A stretch of 64,000 nucleotides of DNA from Pseudomonas sp. LD120 (GCF_009861525.1 NZ_WVHL01000003.1:1645350-1709349); one strand, 5' to 3'. Positions 47,180 to 55,731 are shown, counted from the stretch's first letter. Numbers and translations are program-made. Notes: generated by a model from the letters alone, not told the origin.

Positions 47180-47652
47180 ACAAGCTGTTGAGCCTGGGCG
47201 CGGCAGTCGTGCTCGCCGGTTGCGCGCATTCGGGCAGCCAGAGCGAGGCCCCGGCGCCGCAGCGTCCGGAGGGCCTGTTCAAGGTGCTGGAAAGCCCGGA
47301 GCTGGCCACCTACTTTGCCGCCAACTCGCTGGCCCTCTACCAGAACAACCCGCACCTGCGGCAGTTCTATCTGGTCAATAACTACGCCAAGCCCACCGAG
47401 CTGGGCGGTGGCAAGCCGCCGATCCGCAGCTCGCGGGCGACTCGGGTGATCAACTGCGAGAAGGATGAGTCGGCGCAGTTCGGCCGTGTGTACTTCTCCG
47501 AGCCGTTCGCCCAGGGCGTGGAGGTCACGCGCAAGGAAGATCAGGCGCAATGGGCCGCGTTTCCCCGCCAGTCATTGCTCGGCGAGTTACGCAACATGGC
47601 CTGCGCCATCGACCCGACGCGGCTCAAGCTGGCCCCGGCCAAGGCGCCGTGA
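47176..47652 (+). CDS. Lipoprotein, surface-adhesin E-like
   Basis: 158 residues with lipobox LAGC at about residue 16 (GAAVVLAGCAHSGSQ). The mature part has VINCEKDESAQFGRVYFSE and ELRNMACAIDPT, whose paired Cys and layout resemble the surface-adhesin protein E family. It is coupled to the upstream exported protein. Outer-membrane lipoprotein by inference (no Asp after the Cys). Confidence 0.7.
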   Translation: MNKLLSLGAAVVLAGCAHSGSQSEAPAPQRPEGLFKVLESPELATYFAANSLALYQNNPHLRQFYLVNNYAKPTELGGGKPPIRSSRATRVINCEKDESAQFGRVYFSEPFAQGVEVTRKEDQAQWAAFPRQSLLGELRNMACAIDPTRLKLAPAKAP

Positions 47653-47662
47653 GCCAGGTGCT

Positions 47663-48091
47663 TCAGCCCGGCCAGGCCATGATCAGTTCGGCTTCTCCGG
47701 TATTGGGGTCGATGCCGTTGCCGATCACCTGGAACCCCTGCTGGCGGTAAAAACCGATGCTCGGCAGGTTGGCGGCATACACCGCCAGTTCCAGGCGTGA
47801 GCGCCGCTCGCGGGCATCGGCCAGCAGTTGTGTGCCCAGGCCCTGGCCCTGGTGCTGCACAGCGACGAAAATCGCCGCCAGCTGATCCTCATGCAGGCAG
47901 TAGAAACCCAGGAGTTGGCCGTCGCGTTCGGCCACTCGGGTCTGGGCATGGGGAATGTAGAGGTGGCGCATGTCCTCGACCTTGGCGCGCCAGAAGTCGG
48001 GGTCGACAAAGTGGTGGGCCTGGATCGAGGCGTCCAGCCAGAGTGTGAGCAACCCCTGAAGGTCGCCGGGTTGATAGTCCCTGATCTGCAC
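47663..48091 (-). CDS. GNAT-family N-acetyltransferase
   Basis: 142 residues from a GTG at 48091, chosen because VQIRDYQPGDLQGLLTLW is the usual N-terminus of this group; an ATG at 48169 in frame would add a leader and sit close to the divergent gene. The acetyl-CoA loop is QHQGQGLGTQLLADA, followed by YAANLPSIGFYRQQGFQVIG. Substrate unknown; the YiiD/YhbS-like group often acetylates small amines or antibiotics. Confidence 0.78.
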   Translation of the reverse strand: MQIRDYQPGDLQGLLTLWLDASIQAHHFVDPDFWRAKVEDMRHLYIPHAQTRVAERDGQLLGFYCLHEDQLAAIFVAVQHQGQGLGTQLLADARERRSRLELAVYAANLPSIGFYRQQGFQVIGNGIDPNTGEAELIMAWPG

Positions 48092-48180
48092 GTGCGGGGG
48101 CCTGTCGGATTGAAGTGTGCGCCGCACGCTACCCAGGTGGCGGCGGTCTGTCCAATGGTTGAGAGTCAAGGAAGTATTCG

Positions 48181-48474
48181 ATGCTGGAAAGCAACCGCAC
48201 CATCACCCTCTCGGGGGAGCAGGCCCTGCAAGCCCTGGCGGAACTGGAGTTGGTGTTGATCTCGCTGCACAAGATGGGCGCCTACTACAGGGATAAACCC
48301 GTGGCCGACTACCAGCGCGCCACCACCGATTTCATCGATAACCAGCAGGTCACCCAGCGCCTGGCGCAGGTGCGCAGGATTCTCAGCGAGCCCTTCGACC
48401 GCACCCTGGGGGAGGACGACATGGACGACATCGAGCGTCATGTGCAGGGGCTCGAACTGTGGCGCCCCGAGTAA
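48181..48474 (+). CDS. Hypothetical protein, 97 residues
   Basis: The frame MLESNRTITLSGEQAL has AAGGAAG upstream. It is acidic and helical, with HKMGAYYRDKPVADYQRATTDFIDNQQVTQR-like stretches, no export signal. I do not recognise it. It is followed after 39 bp by another small gene on the same strand; the two may be co-transcribed. Confidence 0.6.
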   Translation: MLESNRTITLSGEQALQALAELELVLISLHKMGAYYRDKPVADYQRATTDFIDNQQVTQRLAQVRRILSEPFDRTLGEDDMDDIERHVQGLELWRPE

Positions 48475-48513
48475 CCGCGCTGTCATTACCTGTCGTTTTT
48501 CAAGGAACCTGCC

Positions 48514-48864
48514 ATGTCCCGGATCAGCATCGCCACGGCGACGCCCACCACCCGCCTGGCGCTGGCCAAGTTTCTCCATCAACGCCTGGGCCTGTCCCTG
48601 AGCGTTGCCCAGGGTTATCTGCGCCGTGGCGCCGAGGGCTTCTTCTACAGCGCCAAGCTGTTTCACAACGACCATGTGCAGCGCGAGCAGGAACTGCGCG
48701 ACATCCTCGCCTTTTTCAATAACGCCCAGGTGCCGCTGCTGATTGTCGAAAGCGACCCCGATGAGGACTGGAACGGGGTTGCGCCCGAACCCTTGCAGGA
48801 CTGCGCGATGCCCCAGGAGCACTTGATCAATCTGCTCCAGGCCTATGAAGAGGGCTATCAATAA
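48514..48864 (+). CDS. Hypothetical protein, 116 residues
   Basis: Starts MSRISIATATPTTRLALAKF after AAGGAA. It is a mixed alpha/beta soluble protein with a basic Leu-rich start and an acidic C-terminal half (SDPDEDWNGVAPEPL). No family known to me. Gene neighbours are another small hypothetical and a lipoprotein pair. Confidence 0.6.
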   Translation: MSRISIATATPTTRLALAKFLHQRLGLSLSVAQGYLRRGAEGFFYSAKLFHNDHVQREQELRDILAFFNNAQVPLLIVESDPDEDWNGVAPEPLQDCAMPQEHLINLLQAYEEGYQ

Positions 48865-48971
48865 GGACGGGGGGCGGGCCTGTGCCGCCCGACGCAATGC
48901 GCGGTTTTCCTAAAGTTCTGGCCGCCGGGGTCGAGACGTTGATGCTGTTCGTCTTTCAATAAGGATATTTC

Positions 48972-49583
48972 GTGTTCAGAACCCTCCTCAGGGCCGCCGC
49001 CCTTGTCGCCACCCTGGCGCTGACCGGCTGTGTCTCCTACAACGTCACCGGCCCGCTGGGCGCGCCGCTGCATCCCGCGCCCATCAGCAGCCCGCGCACT
49101 GCGCAAATTGCCGATGTGCAGGTCAGCGCTCCCGGTATCGACGAAGCCACCCGCACCGCCATCAGCCGTTCCCTCACGGCCCAGCTGACCCCCTACGTCA
49201 AGAGTGCCGGCTACTTTCGCCAGCTCAGCGAATACCCCACCCGCCTGGGCGAGGAGGACGTGGTGCTGAAATTCAACATGACCTCCCTCAAGGGCCACCG
49301 CGCGCCCCACCCGGGCTACCTGCCCGGAGCCTTGCTGACCCTGACCGTATGGATCTGGGTCAACGGGCCGATCTACGTCGACAGCTTCGACCTGGCCGGC
49401 GAGCTGTCGATCGTCGACCGCAACGGCCAGGAACTGGCCAGTGCCAAGGAGCAGCTCAAGTTCGAGCGCAACGTCGGCCTGTACGGCCGTGAGTACTGGG
49501 CCCCGACCCAGGGCGCCAAGCAACTGAATGAACTGGTTGCCAAATTGCTCGACAACGCCAGCGCCCGGTTGGCACAACGCTAA
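48972..49583 (+). CDS. Lipoprotein, hypothetical
   Basis: 203 residues. The signal peptide ends with lipobox LTGC (VATLALTGCVSYNV). The start is GTG at 48972, with AAGGA at 48961. The mature region has TVWIWVNGPIYVDSFDLAGE, a beta-rich pattern. The next gene encodes another CVSY lipoprotein, so the pair may have arisen by duplication. Function unknown. Confidence 0.75.
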   Translation: MFRTLLRAAALVATLALTGCVSYNVTGPLGAPLHPAPISSPRTAQIADVQVSAPGIDEATRTAISRSLTAQLTPYVKSAGYFRQLSEYPTRLGEEDVVLKFNMTSLKGHRAPHPGYLPGALLTLTVWIWVNGPIYVDSFDLAGELSIVDRNGQELASAKEQLKFERNVGLYGREYWAPTQGAKQLNELVAKLLDNASARLAQR

Positions 49584-49599
49584 GATCAAGGAGAAACAC

Positions 49600-50187
49600 A
49601 TGTTGGTTTCCATCAAGCACGTCCTGGTGCTCGGCGCTGTGCTGCTGAGCGGCTGCGTGTCCTACTCGCAACACGAACTGACAGCCGTCGGCACCTGGCC
49701 GCCGGCGGCACAGACCACCGAGCAAAAGCCCAGCGCCTTTGTCCGCACCACCGCCATGTACCAGGTCAACGGCGGCCCGGCCAATGCCGCCGCCGGCGCT
49801 CCGGCGGCCGCCTGGGAAACCGTGGTGGCCGACGCCTACCGCCAGTCCGGGCGCTTTGCCCGGGTCAGCACCGACAAGGTCGAATCGGACCTGTACGCCG
49901 AAGCCACCCTGTACAACAACGAACAGTTCAGCATGGCTTCGGCCATCATCACCGGCGCCACCTTCTTTGTGATTCCGTCCACGGCGAAGAACACCTTCAC
50001 CCTGGAGACGGTGTTCAAGGACAAGGACGGCAAGGAGCTGGGGCGGATTCGCAAGAGCGAATCGGTGCGCACCTGGATGCAGTTGTTGCTGATCGTCGCC
50101 ATTCCCTTCCAGGCGGACACCCGCGACGTAGTCCAGGAACTGGCCCGCAGCACCCTGGATGAGGCGGTGCAGCGCAAATTGCTGTAA
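49600..50187 (+). CDS. Lipoprotein, hypothetical
   Basis: 195 residues with lipobox LSGC (VLGAVLLSGCVSYSQ) and AAGGAG upstream of the ATG at 49600. The mature part has ASAIITGATFFVIPSTAKNT, a moderately hydrophobic segment, and a helical C-terminus. It follows the preceding lipoprotein by 16 bp; both begin CVSY after the lipobox. The strong terminator at 50.2 kb closes the unit. Confidence 0.75.
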   Translation: MLVSIKHVLVLGAVLLSGCVSYSQHELTAVGTWPPAAQTTEQKPSAFVRTTAMYQVNGGPANAAAGAPAAAWETVVADAYRQSGRFARVSTDKVESDLYAEATLYNNEQFSMASAIITGATFFVIPSTAKNTFTLETVFKDKDGKELGRIRKSESVRTWMQLLLIVAIPFQADTRDVVQELARSTLDEAVQRKLL

Positions 50188-50212
50188 GCCTCGCGCCGCC
50201 TGCCGGACGCCC

Positions 50213-50258
50213 ATAAAAAACGCCGCTTGCTCTGTTCAGGGCCAGCGGCGTTTTTTAT
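50213..50258. terminator. Strong bidirectional Rho-independent terminator
   Basis: ATAAAAAACGCCGC (50213-50226) pairs with GCGGCGTTTTTTAT (50245-50258), giving a GC stem with a run of A before and T after, so it can work on both strands. Confidence 0.85.
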
Positions 50259-50597
50259 TGAACGAGCCTGCAGCGGTAGCAATATTCTTGTGCAACTGCA
50301 CTGGCCGCGACCGCTGTAGTTGATCTTCTATCCACTGGCTGTTGTTGATTTTCATAAACAAAATTTGATTGCTGACTAACTATAAGTTGACTATTGAATA
50401 GGGTTTTTTAAGTAACGTCTGGTTTGGATTTTGGTTCTTATGGCGAGAAAAGTATCGACTGATGCGCGGGTTTAGAGCGGCTGCTATGTGAGGAAGGCTT
50501 TAGGGAGAAGTCTTAATTTTTATAGGTGGAAATCCTGGCTCATGGCTAGTTGCTGACTATAGTGATGTTGTAACTAGATGAAGCGCTCAGTGCGTCT
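50259..50597. other. AT-rich intergenic stretch
   Basis: About 340 bp markedly richer in A and T than the surroundings, between the terminator and the MITE-like element. I found no open frame with a ribosome site, no RNA gene and no clear promoter. The base composition suggests DNA of foreign origin, continuing into the next gene. Confidence 0.5.
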
Positions 50598-50752
50598 CTA
50601 GGCTTTGTACGAAAAGCCTTGATACTCGGCGATGCTGCGTTGAAAACGGTTTCGTGCGCGAGTCCGATCGGAATGCTCATTTACAACCTCGCTTCCTCGA
50701 CCGTTTTCGACTTGCCTGACCTTCATCGCAAAACTTTTCGTACAGAGCCTAG
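50598..50752. mobile_element. MITE-like element with IS5-type ends
   Basis: Inverted ends GCTTTGTACGAAAAGCCTTG (50602-50621) and the complement of the right end, GCTCTGTACGAAAAGTTTTG, match at 17 of 20 positions. CTAG is found directly outside each end (50598-50601 and 50749-50752), consistent with the 4-bp YTAR target duplication of the IS5 family. The 147-bp inside has no transposase frame. Non-autonomous element mobilised in trans, by inference. Confidence 0.7.
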
Positions 50753-50812
50753 TTACAGTGCTTATAGCGTGCTGGTCAGCATAAGGGTCAAGAATGATCC
50801 AGGGAGTTGGTT

Positions 50813-52420
50813 ATGATGCGTCTTAAATGGTTAAGCCTGATTGCCTCGGGAGTAGCTGTCGCTGGTTGTTCCGGGCCTGGGTCGGTCATGGAGCCTTACG
50901 AATCGGCACTGCAACTGGAAAGCACCCATGCAAAAAATTTCCATTCCAGCCTGTATTTCCCCTCTGGAACAGCGTTGCATTACCCGGGGTACATCGTCGC
51001 CATTGAAAAAAGCCCGCAGTCGATTGTCGGTGGCCCCAAGCCCTATCCTCAGGTCAGCTTCGTCCGGAGCGGCCAATACATCAATGCCGAAAAGCCAAGC
51101 AGTTGGGGAACGCCAAGTCAGATAAGTAGATTTCAGGAACGTGACTCAAAGGCGATGTTTATTTCGCACATCATAAAAAACTCGATCACTCAGGACGCCG
51201 CCGGAACGAGCGAGCCTTATCTTTCAAAGGACCATTGCTTTGTATATAACGCTTACGCAGCAAAGCAATTGTCACTCATCCAAAAGAACTATGACCTGGC
51301 AAAAATAAGTGATTGGCACGCCTGTTCCATATCCACCAATCTGGACAAGGTAGATGCCCGTACTTATCAGTTTTACGATTATGGAAAGTATGCGTTGCGG
51401 TCATTGGAAGATAATCTGACCCAGGATCTTCGGCGAGGTCGTTATACCCATGTTCTGGTGATCGTCATGGGGTGGAACACGGCCCAGCAAGAGGCGATTC
51501 GAAACTTCAATGACTTGGCCGGTAATTTGATGGCTGCTTCCTTGGAAGCCGCGAAGGGACTGCAGGAAAGCCCGATCGACAGGACGCTGGCAATCAAACC
51601 ACTGGTCAATGGCCCGGTGGCTCGCCACTTCCGTCCTTTGGTCATTGGTGTGACCTGGCCGTCATATTGGTCCAACTCCTTTGGCAACGTGTTCAGCTAT
51701 TCCAATAAGGCCAATGATGCGGACGAAATAGGCTTGTCCTGGTTGAACAAGATTCTCAACGAAACCATTGCGCGCAGCTTGCAAGCTTCGGGTAGCAAGG
51801 CCAGGGTTGTTGCGCTAGGCCACAGTTTTGGTGCACGTGCCATGACTCGCGCGGTGTTCAGTTCGCCGGCCCTGGTCCCTCTGGACGTTCCGTTCCCCGA
51901 TCAGCCGATGGTCACCAGCCCGGTTGATTTGGCCGTTGGCTTGCAGGGGGCCATGAGTATCAACCGTTTTGCTCCGGGTCTCGGGCGTGAAGGCGCTCCC
52001 TATCGGGACTACGCGCACCTTCAAAAGACCAAGGTCGTGCTGACCGCAGCCACCAACGATACGGCGACCGGTGCTCCCTTTATCGTCTGGACCGATCCTG
52101 CCGGGTCGATAGGCTCGTACCACAAGGCCTGCGATACCGCCGAGCCCCAATACCAGCGCATATTCGAGTGCATGACGGCTTCTGACACATCCGCAGTTCC
52201 AGGGGGGCGGTTCGAAGTCTGCAAGCACGGTCAACAAGGCTGTGTCGAGCCGTTCAAGAGCAACGGCCTGGGCAGGAAAGTGGCCTATATCGACGCCTCG
52301 AACGGCATCACCCAATTCAACTCGCCGGGATCCGGAGGAGGGGCCCACAGCGATATCTACCGCCTGCCGATGGGCCGTCTGTTGTGGAAGCTGATCGAGG
52401 AGTATGCGCCTACCCAATGA
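50813..52420 (+). CDS. Lipoprotein with alpha/beta-hydrolase domain
   Basis: 535 residues starting at 50813, preceded by AGGGAG; the lipobox is AGC (SGVAVAGCSGPGS, Cys about 21). The nucleophile elbow GHSFGARAM is near residue 339, with AATNDTATGAPF downstream and a His in GGGAHSDIYRLPMGRLLWKL near the end, giving a plausible Ser-Asp-His triad. The substrate is unknown. Codon use is more AT-rich than neighbouring genes and the MITE-like element is directly upstream, so transfer is likely. A secreted or surface lipase/esterase, or a bacterial-competition effector, are both possible. Confidence 0.7.
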   Translation: MMRLKWLSLIASGVAVAGCSGPGSVMEPYESALQLESTHAKNFHSSLYFPSGTALHYPGYIVAIEKSPQSIVGGPKPYPQVSFVRSGQYINAEKPSSWGTPSQISRFQERDSKAMFISHIIKNSITQDAAGTSEPYLSKDHCFVYNAYAAKQLSLIQKNYDLAKISDWHACSISTNLDKVDARTYQFYDYGKYALRSLEDNLTQDLRRGRYTHVLVIVMGWNTAQQEAIRNFNDLAGNLMAASLEAAKGLQESPIDRTLAIKPLVNGPVARHFRPLVIGVTWPSYWSNSFGNVFSYSNKANDADEIGLSWLNKILNETIARSLQASGSKARVVALGHSFGARAMTRAVFSSPALVPLDVPFPDQPMVTSPVDLAVGLQGAMSINRFAPGLGREGAPYRDYAHLQKTKVVLTAATNDTATGAPFIVWTDPAGSIGSYHKACDTAEPQYQRIFECMTASDTSAVPGGRFEVCKHGQQGCVEPFKSNGLGRKVAYIDASNGITQFNSPGSGGGAHSDIYRLPMGRLLWKLIEEYAPTQ

Positions 52421-52446
52421 GCTGGGAGGGCCTTGTACCCAGTGTT

Positions 52447-52472
52447 GCAGGCAGGGTGCAGACCCTGCCTGC
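52447..52472. terminator. Perfect hairpin between convergent genes
   Basis: GCAGGCAGGGT (52447-52457) pairs exactly with ACCCTGCCTGC (52462-52472) around a 4-base loop. There is no strong T run, so this may be a weak bidirectional terminator. Confidence 0.5.
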
Positions 52473-52495
52473 TTCAAGCAGGAGTGACCCCTTGA

Positions 52496-53188
52496 TCAGA
52501 CTTTCAACGCCTGGAGCAGGGAAGAGGCTCGCGACCTGGAGAGCCGTGCAGCATCGCGCCAAGTCATCAGGAACCCCCCCAGGGTTGAGTCGGTGATGGC
52601 CGGCAATGGGTACCAATGACCATTCAAGTGAAGCTGGATGTCCTGCCGTGGAATGGTCAGGCAGGTGGGATCGCAAATGATGTATCGACACTCTTTATCG
52701 TTCTGGGTCCCATCGACATGGCTTGTTCGTCCAGCCAAGGCCGCGGTGTCTTTTTTATAGCGGGCCAGAAAACACAGAACCATTGAATGCTTGGCGTCCG
52801 AGACCAGCCCGGTGTCGCTGGCGATGCACCAGCCATGGTGTTTGGCAATCTTCGTTTGTGCATAGGTCAATGGGCTGTAGTAGTAGAACGCATACACCAG
52901 GCCCTGGGAGGCAGCAGCATTTTTCAGCGCTTCGTTCCTGGTCAGGTCCTGGGAGTGATCTTCTCCCGGGTTGCGGCACGGCGCGGTGAATTCGCTCGAG
53001 AAGTATTGCTGCCATTTGCCAGCGGCTTCTGTCCGGTAGTAGAAGTCCTCGTCGGGCTCATGATCGCAAGTCGGCAAGCTGGACAGATACTCCTCGAATG
53101 TCTGGGGTGCCACTGCTGCGGGAATGCCTTGCGGCGGTGCAGTCGCTGGCGCATTGCGGGTGAAAAGTCTTTTGATGCATCTGAGCAT
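52496..53188 (-). CDS. Hypothetical protein, 230 residues
   Basis: From MLRCIKRLFTRNAPAT. The body has FEEYLSSLPTCDHEPDEDFYYR, then YAFYYYSPLTYAQTKIAKHH and GWCIASDTGLVSDAKHSMV. There are several Cys (CDHEP, GWCIAS, CRYIICDPTC) and no signal peptide. Unknown function. It faces the lipoprotein/hydrolase gene tail to tail. The longer upstream frame has no ribosome site; even this start has only a weak one. Confidence 0.6.
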   Translation of the reverse strand: MLRCIKRLFTRNAPATAPPQGIPAAVAPQTFEEYLSSLPTCDHEPDEDFYYRTEAAGKWQQYFSSEFTAPCRNPGEDHSQDLTRNEALKNAAASQGLVYAFYYYSPLTYAQTKIAKHHGWCIASDTGLVSDAKHSMVLCFLARYKKDTAALAGRTSHVDGTQNDKECRYIICDPTCLTIPRQDIQLHLNGHWYPLPAITDSTLGGFLMTWRDAARLSRSRASSLLQALKV

Positions 53189-53282
53189 GGGGAGTATCCG
53201 TCCTTGGCAGGCAGATTTGCCTGAGCGGGAAATCTGCCTTTTTTGAACCCCTGGGGGCGTGTTGCTGCAGGTGGCGCTAGCC

Positions 53283-53837
53283 TCAGCGCTGCGCCGCCCA
53301 GTAGGCATGCAGCGTGCGCGCGGCCGGTTCGATGGCCGCCACTTGCTGGCGATGCTGCTCCAGATCCAGGTCGGCGGGCAGCTCGAAGTTGTCCTGTTCG
53401 GCGCAGTCGATGATCCGTTGCAGCACGTGCACCTGCGGCGCCGGCATCTCCGGCCAGTTGCCCACGGCCACGCCGCGCAGGTAACCGAAGCACCATTCTT
53501 CGGCCAGCTGCAGGTCCTGGCCCTGGTGTTCGGTCTGTTCGAAGCGCGCCTTGAACGCTTGCGGGGCCTGGGTCAATTGTTCGGCCAGGGTGTTGATGTG
53601 GCGCACGCACAGGTCGATGAACTGCCGGCATTCCTGCGGGGTTTCCCAGGCCGGGTTTTCGCCGCCCCAGATGCCCGGGAACCATTCGGCGATGTCGACT
53701 TGAGCCGGGCCTGATACCAGCGCGGTGAAGTAACCGTCCAGCTCGCAGGGATTGAGCACCGAGTGGTCGTCGCCGTACTTGAGCAGGGTGTCTTCGATCA
53801 GCTCGAAGTCGGCGGCGTTCAGTGGGGTGTTGTGCAT
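53283..53837 (-). CDS. UPF0149 (YecA/YgfB-type) family protein
   Basis: 184 residues. The start MHNTPLNAADFELIEDTLLKYG fits the family, with LNPCELDGYFTALVSGPAQV (about 25-45), GVAVGNWPEMPAPQVHVL and a helical C-terminus. YecA proteins often end in an SEC-C zinc motif; here none is present, as in the shorter YgfB type. Function is poorly known. Confidence 0.8.
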   Translation of the reverse strand: MHNTPLNAADFELIEDTLLKYGDDHSVLNPCELDGYFTALVSGPAQVDIAEWFPGIWGGENPAWETPQECRQFIDLCVRHINTLAEQLTQAPQAFKARFEQTEHQGQDLQLAEEWCFGYLRGVAVGNWPEMPAPQVHVLQRIIDCAEQDNFELPADLDLEQHRQQVAAIEPAARTLHAYWAAQR

Positions 53838-53901
53838 GAGGGGAGTCCTGGAAAAAGCAGCGGCAAGTTTCCGGGTTCGCGCGCCAGGCTGCAAGCTTCA
53901 G

Positions 53902-53970
53902 CCTCAAGCCTCAAGCCTCAAGCCTCAAGCCTCAAGCTGCAAACCGCAAACCGCAAACCGCAAACCGCCA
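53902..53970. repeat. Tandem heptamers CCTCAAG and CAAACCG
   Basis: CCTCAAG repeats five times from 53902, then CAAACCG repeats about four times to about 53970. The two adjacent heptamer arrays differ in sequence but share period. The tract lies between the UPF0149 gene and the 133-residue gene. The other seven-base array in the window is at 28.96 kb. Confidence 0.85.
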
Positions 53971-53994
53971 GCGCGGGGTCTGAGCGAGCGGGGT

Positions 53995-54396
53995 TCAGGT
54001 GCCGCGCAACAGGTCCTGGGCGTCCAGCAGGCGGTAGGCAATTTCCGGGCGGTTCTCCATGGCCCGGCGAATCGCGGCCGGAATCGATTGCCGGGTCTTG
54101 CGGCACAGCCCGGGCAACTCGCCCAGGGAAATGGCGATCCCGCGCATGCTGCGCACTTCGTTGTCGCTGGGGGTGATCTGCACCCGGATGCCGAGTTTTT
54201 CCAGCATCTGGCGCTGCATGTGTTCCAGGTCGGCCAGGTCCTTGAGGTTTTCCAGGCGTTCGAGCAGGCGCTTTTCCTCCTGGCGCGTGAGCTTGAGGAT
54301 GCGCAGGTCGGCTCCGGGGGTGTCCAGCAACTGCTCGCGCTCGCAAATGCAGGCGCCGGGCGGACAGGGTTGACGGATAGGCGTGCTAGGGGTCAT
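53995..54396 (-). CDS. Hypothetical protein with N-terminal Cys cluster
   Basis: 133 residues. The start region QPCPPGACICERE places Cys at 11, 16 and 18, and there is a further Cys in ELPGLCRKTR. The middle is a coiled-coil-like helix (RQEEKRLLERLENLKDLADL). A metal-binding or redox small protein is possible; I do not know the family. The gene sits divergent from the sigma-factor remnant. Confidence 0.65.
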   Translation of the reverse strand: MTPSTPIRQPCPPGACICEREQLLDTPGADLRILKLTRQEEKRLLERLENLKDLADLEHMQRQMLEKLGIRVQITPSDNEVRSMRGIAISLGELPGLCRKTRQSIPAAIRRAMENRPEIAYRLLDAQDLLRGT

Positions 54397-54534
54397 GGGG
54401 AAGCATCATAGCGACCCTGCAGAAGCTGTCAGAGAAAAATATGCAGTCGGCCGCATCCGTTTCCCCGCCTGGCCCGTAGGGTCCTTAGCCTTCCTGTGAA
54501 AGGGCGAACTTTGCCATTCGGGAGTGCCAGGGAC

Positions 54535-55062
54535 ATGGAATTACAGCAACCGGTCACGCCGCTATCGAACCACGACGATCCGCAGCTGTTGCCGCGCTTG
54601 CTGGCCGGCGATCAGCAGGCCTTGCGCGAGCTGGTACAGCGCTGTTCGGGGGCCATGCGTGCGGTGGCCTTTGCCATCGTCGGCCAGCGCCATGTCGATG
54701 ACGTGGTACAGGAAGCCTGGCTGGCCATCGTGCGCAGCCTTGGCGGTTTTCAGTGCCGCTCCAGCCTCAAGACCTGGATGCTCACCATCACCGCCAATGT
54801 GGCCAAGAGCCGTTACCTGCAGACCCGGCGCGAGCAGGATAGCGGCGCCGGGCCGGTATTGCCCGGCAACCTGGGTCCGCGCCGCTTTGCGCCGAGCAAC
54901 GGCGGCTGGCCGCCAGATCCGCTGGAATGGCATGCAGACACTCCCGAAGCGCTGCGGGATGAAGAACAACTGCGTCGCTGCATGGAGCAGACCCTGAGCG
55001 CCATGCCCGGGTTGCAGTGTCAGGTGCTGTTGCTGCACGAACGCCAGGGCCAGGATCGGTAG
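54535..55062 (+). pseudogene. RNA polymerase sigma factor (ECF type), truncated before region 4
   Basis: From MELQQPVTPLSNHDD the protein has region 2 (VQRCSGAMRAVAFAIVGQ, then DDVVQEAWLAIVRSL and SLKTWMLTITANVAKS), and the linker up to MPGLQCQVLLLHERQGQ. It then reads DR and stops at 55062. Region 4, which contacts the -35 element, is missing; none of the downstream frames continue it. A normal member would have about 55 more residues. The remnant is likely non-functional, or could act as a core-binding decoy. Confidence 0.75.
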
Positions 55063-55113
55063 GGCATCGTTGGCGTGGGCGGTGCGCGGTCTGAAGCGGT
55101 GCGTCGGGGGCCC

Positions 55114-55731
55114 TCAAGTCAGGTGCTGCTCCGCCAGCAACACCAGCGCAATCAGGATCATCAGCCCGCCGGACAGGCGCCCGACCCACAACGCGGCCAG
55201 CGGGCGGGCCTGCAACACGGCCCGCGAGCAGAAACCCACCAGCAGGTAGATCACCGCGCAACTGACGGCATGCAGCAGGCCCAGGGCCAGGATCTGTAGC
55301 GGCACCGGCCAAGCGGCGCCGGGGCTGGTGAACTGTGGCAGCAAGGCCAGGAACAGCAGGAAGACCTTGGGGTTGAGGCCGCTCACGCACAGGCCCTTGA
55401 ACGACCAGTGGGCCCAGGAGGTACTGGCCTGGGCCGCGCCGGCCTGGGGCGCGGATGGATGGCGCAGCAGGCCGATGCCCAGCCACAGCAGGTAGCCGGC
55501 ACCGGCCACGGTCAGGGTGGAGAGGGCCAGCGGGTAGCGCGCCACCAGACCGCCGACCCCGGCGGCCACCACCAGGGTCGCCAGCAGGTGGCCGCTCAAC
55601 AGCCCGGACACCGCGGGAATCACCACTCGGCCATTGAGCCCGGCGGATATGGCGTAAGCCCAGTCGGCGCCGGGGGTGATCACGAACAACAGCGACACCG
55701 CCCAGAAGGCGGCCAGCAGGCTCGGTTCCAT
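55114..55731 (-). CDS. LysE-family amino-acid exporter
   Basis: 205 residues, about six hydrophobic helices. The N-terminal signature FVITPGADWAYAISAGLNG is the LysE/RhtB type. It exports amino acids or related metabolites. It is divergent from an Lrp-type regulator 245 bp away, the classic arrangement for regulator and exporter. Confidence 0.88.
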   Translation of the reverse strand: MEPSLLAAFWAVSLLFVITPGADWAYAISAGLNGRVVIPAVSGLLSGHLLATLVVAAGVGGLVARYPLALSTLTVAGAGYLLWLGIGLLRHPSAPQAGAAQASTSWAHWSFKGLCVSGLNPKVFLLFLALLPQFTSPGAAWPVPLQILALGLLHAVSCAVIYLLVGFCSRAVLQARPLAALWVGRLSGGLMILIALVLLAEQHLT

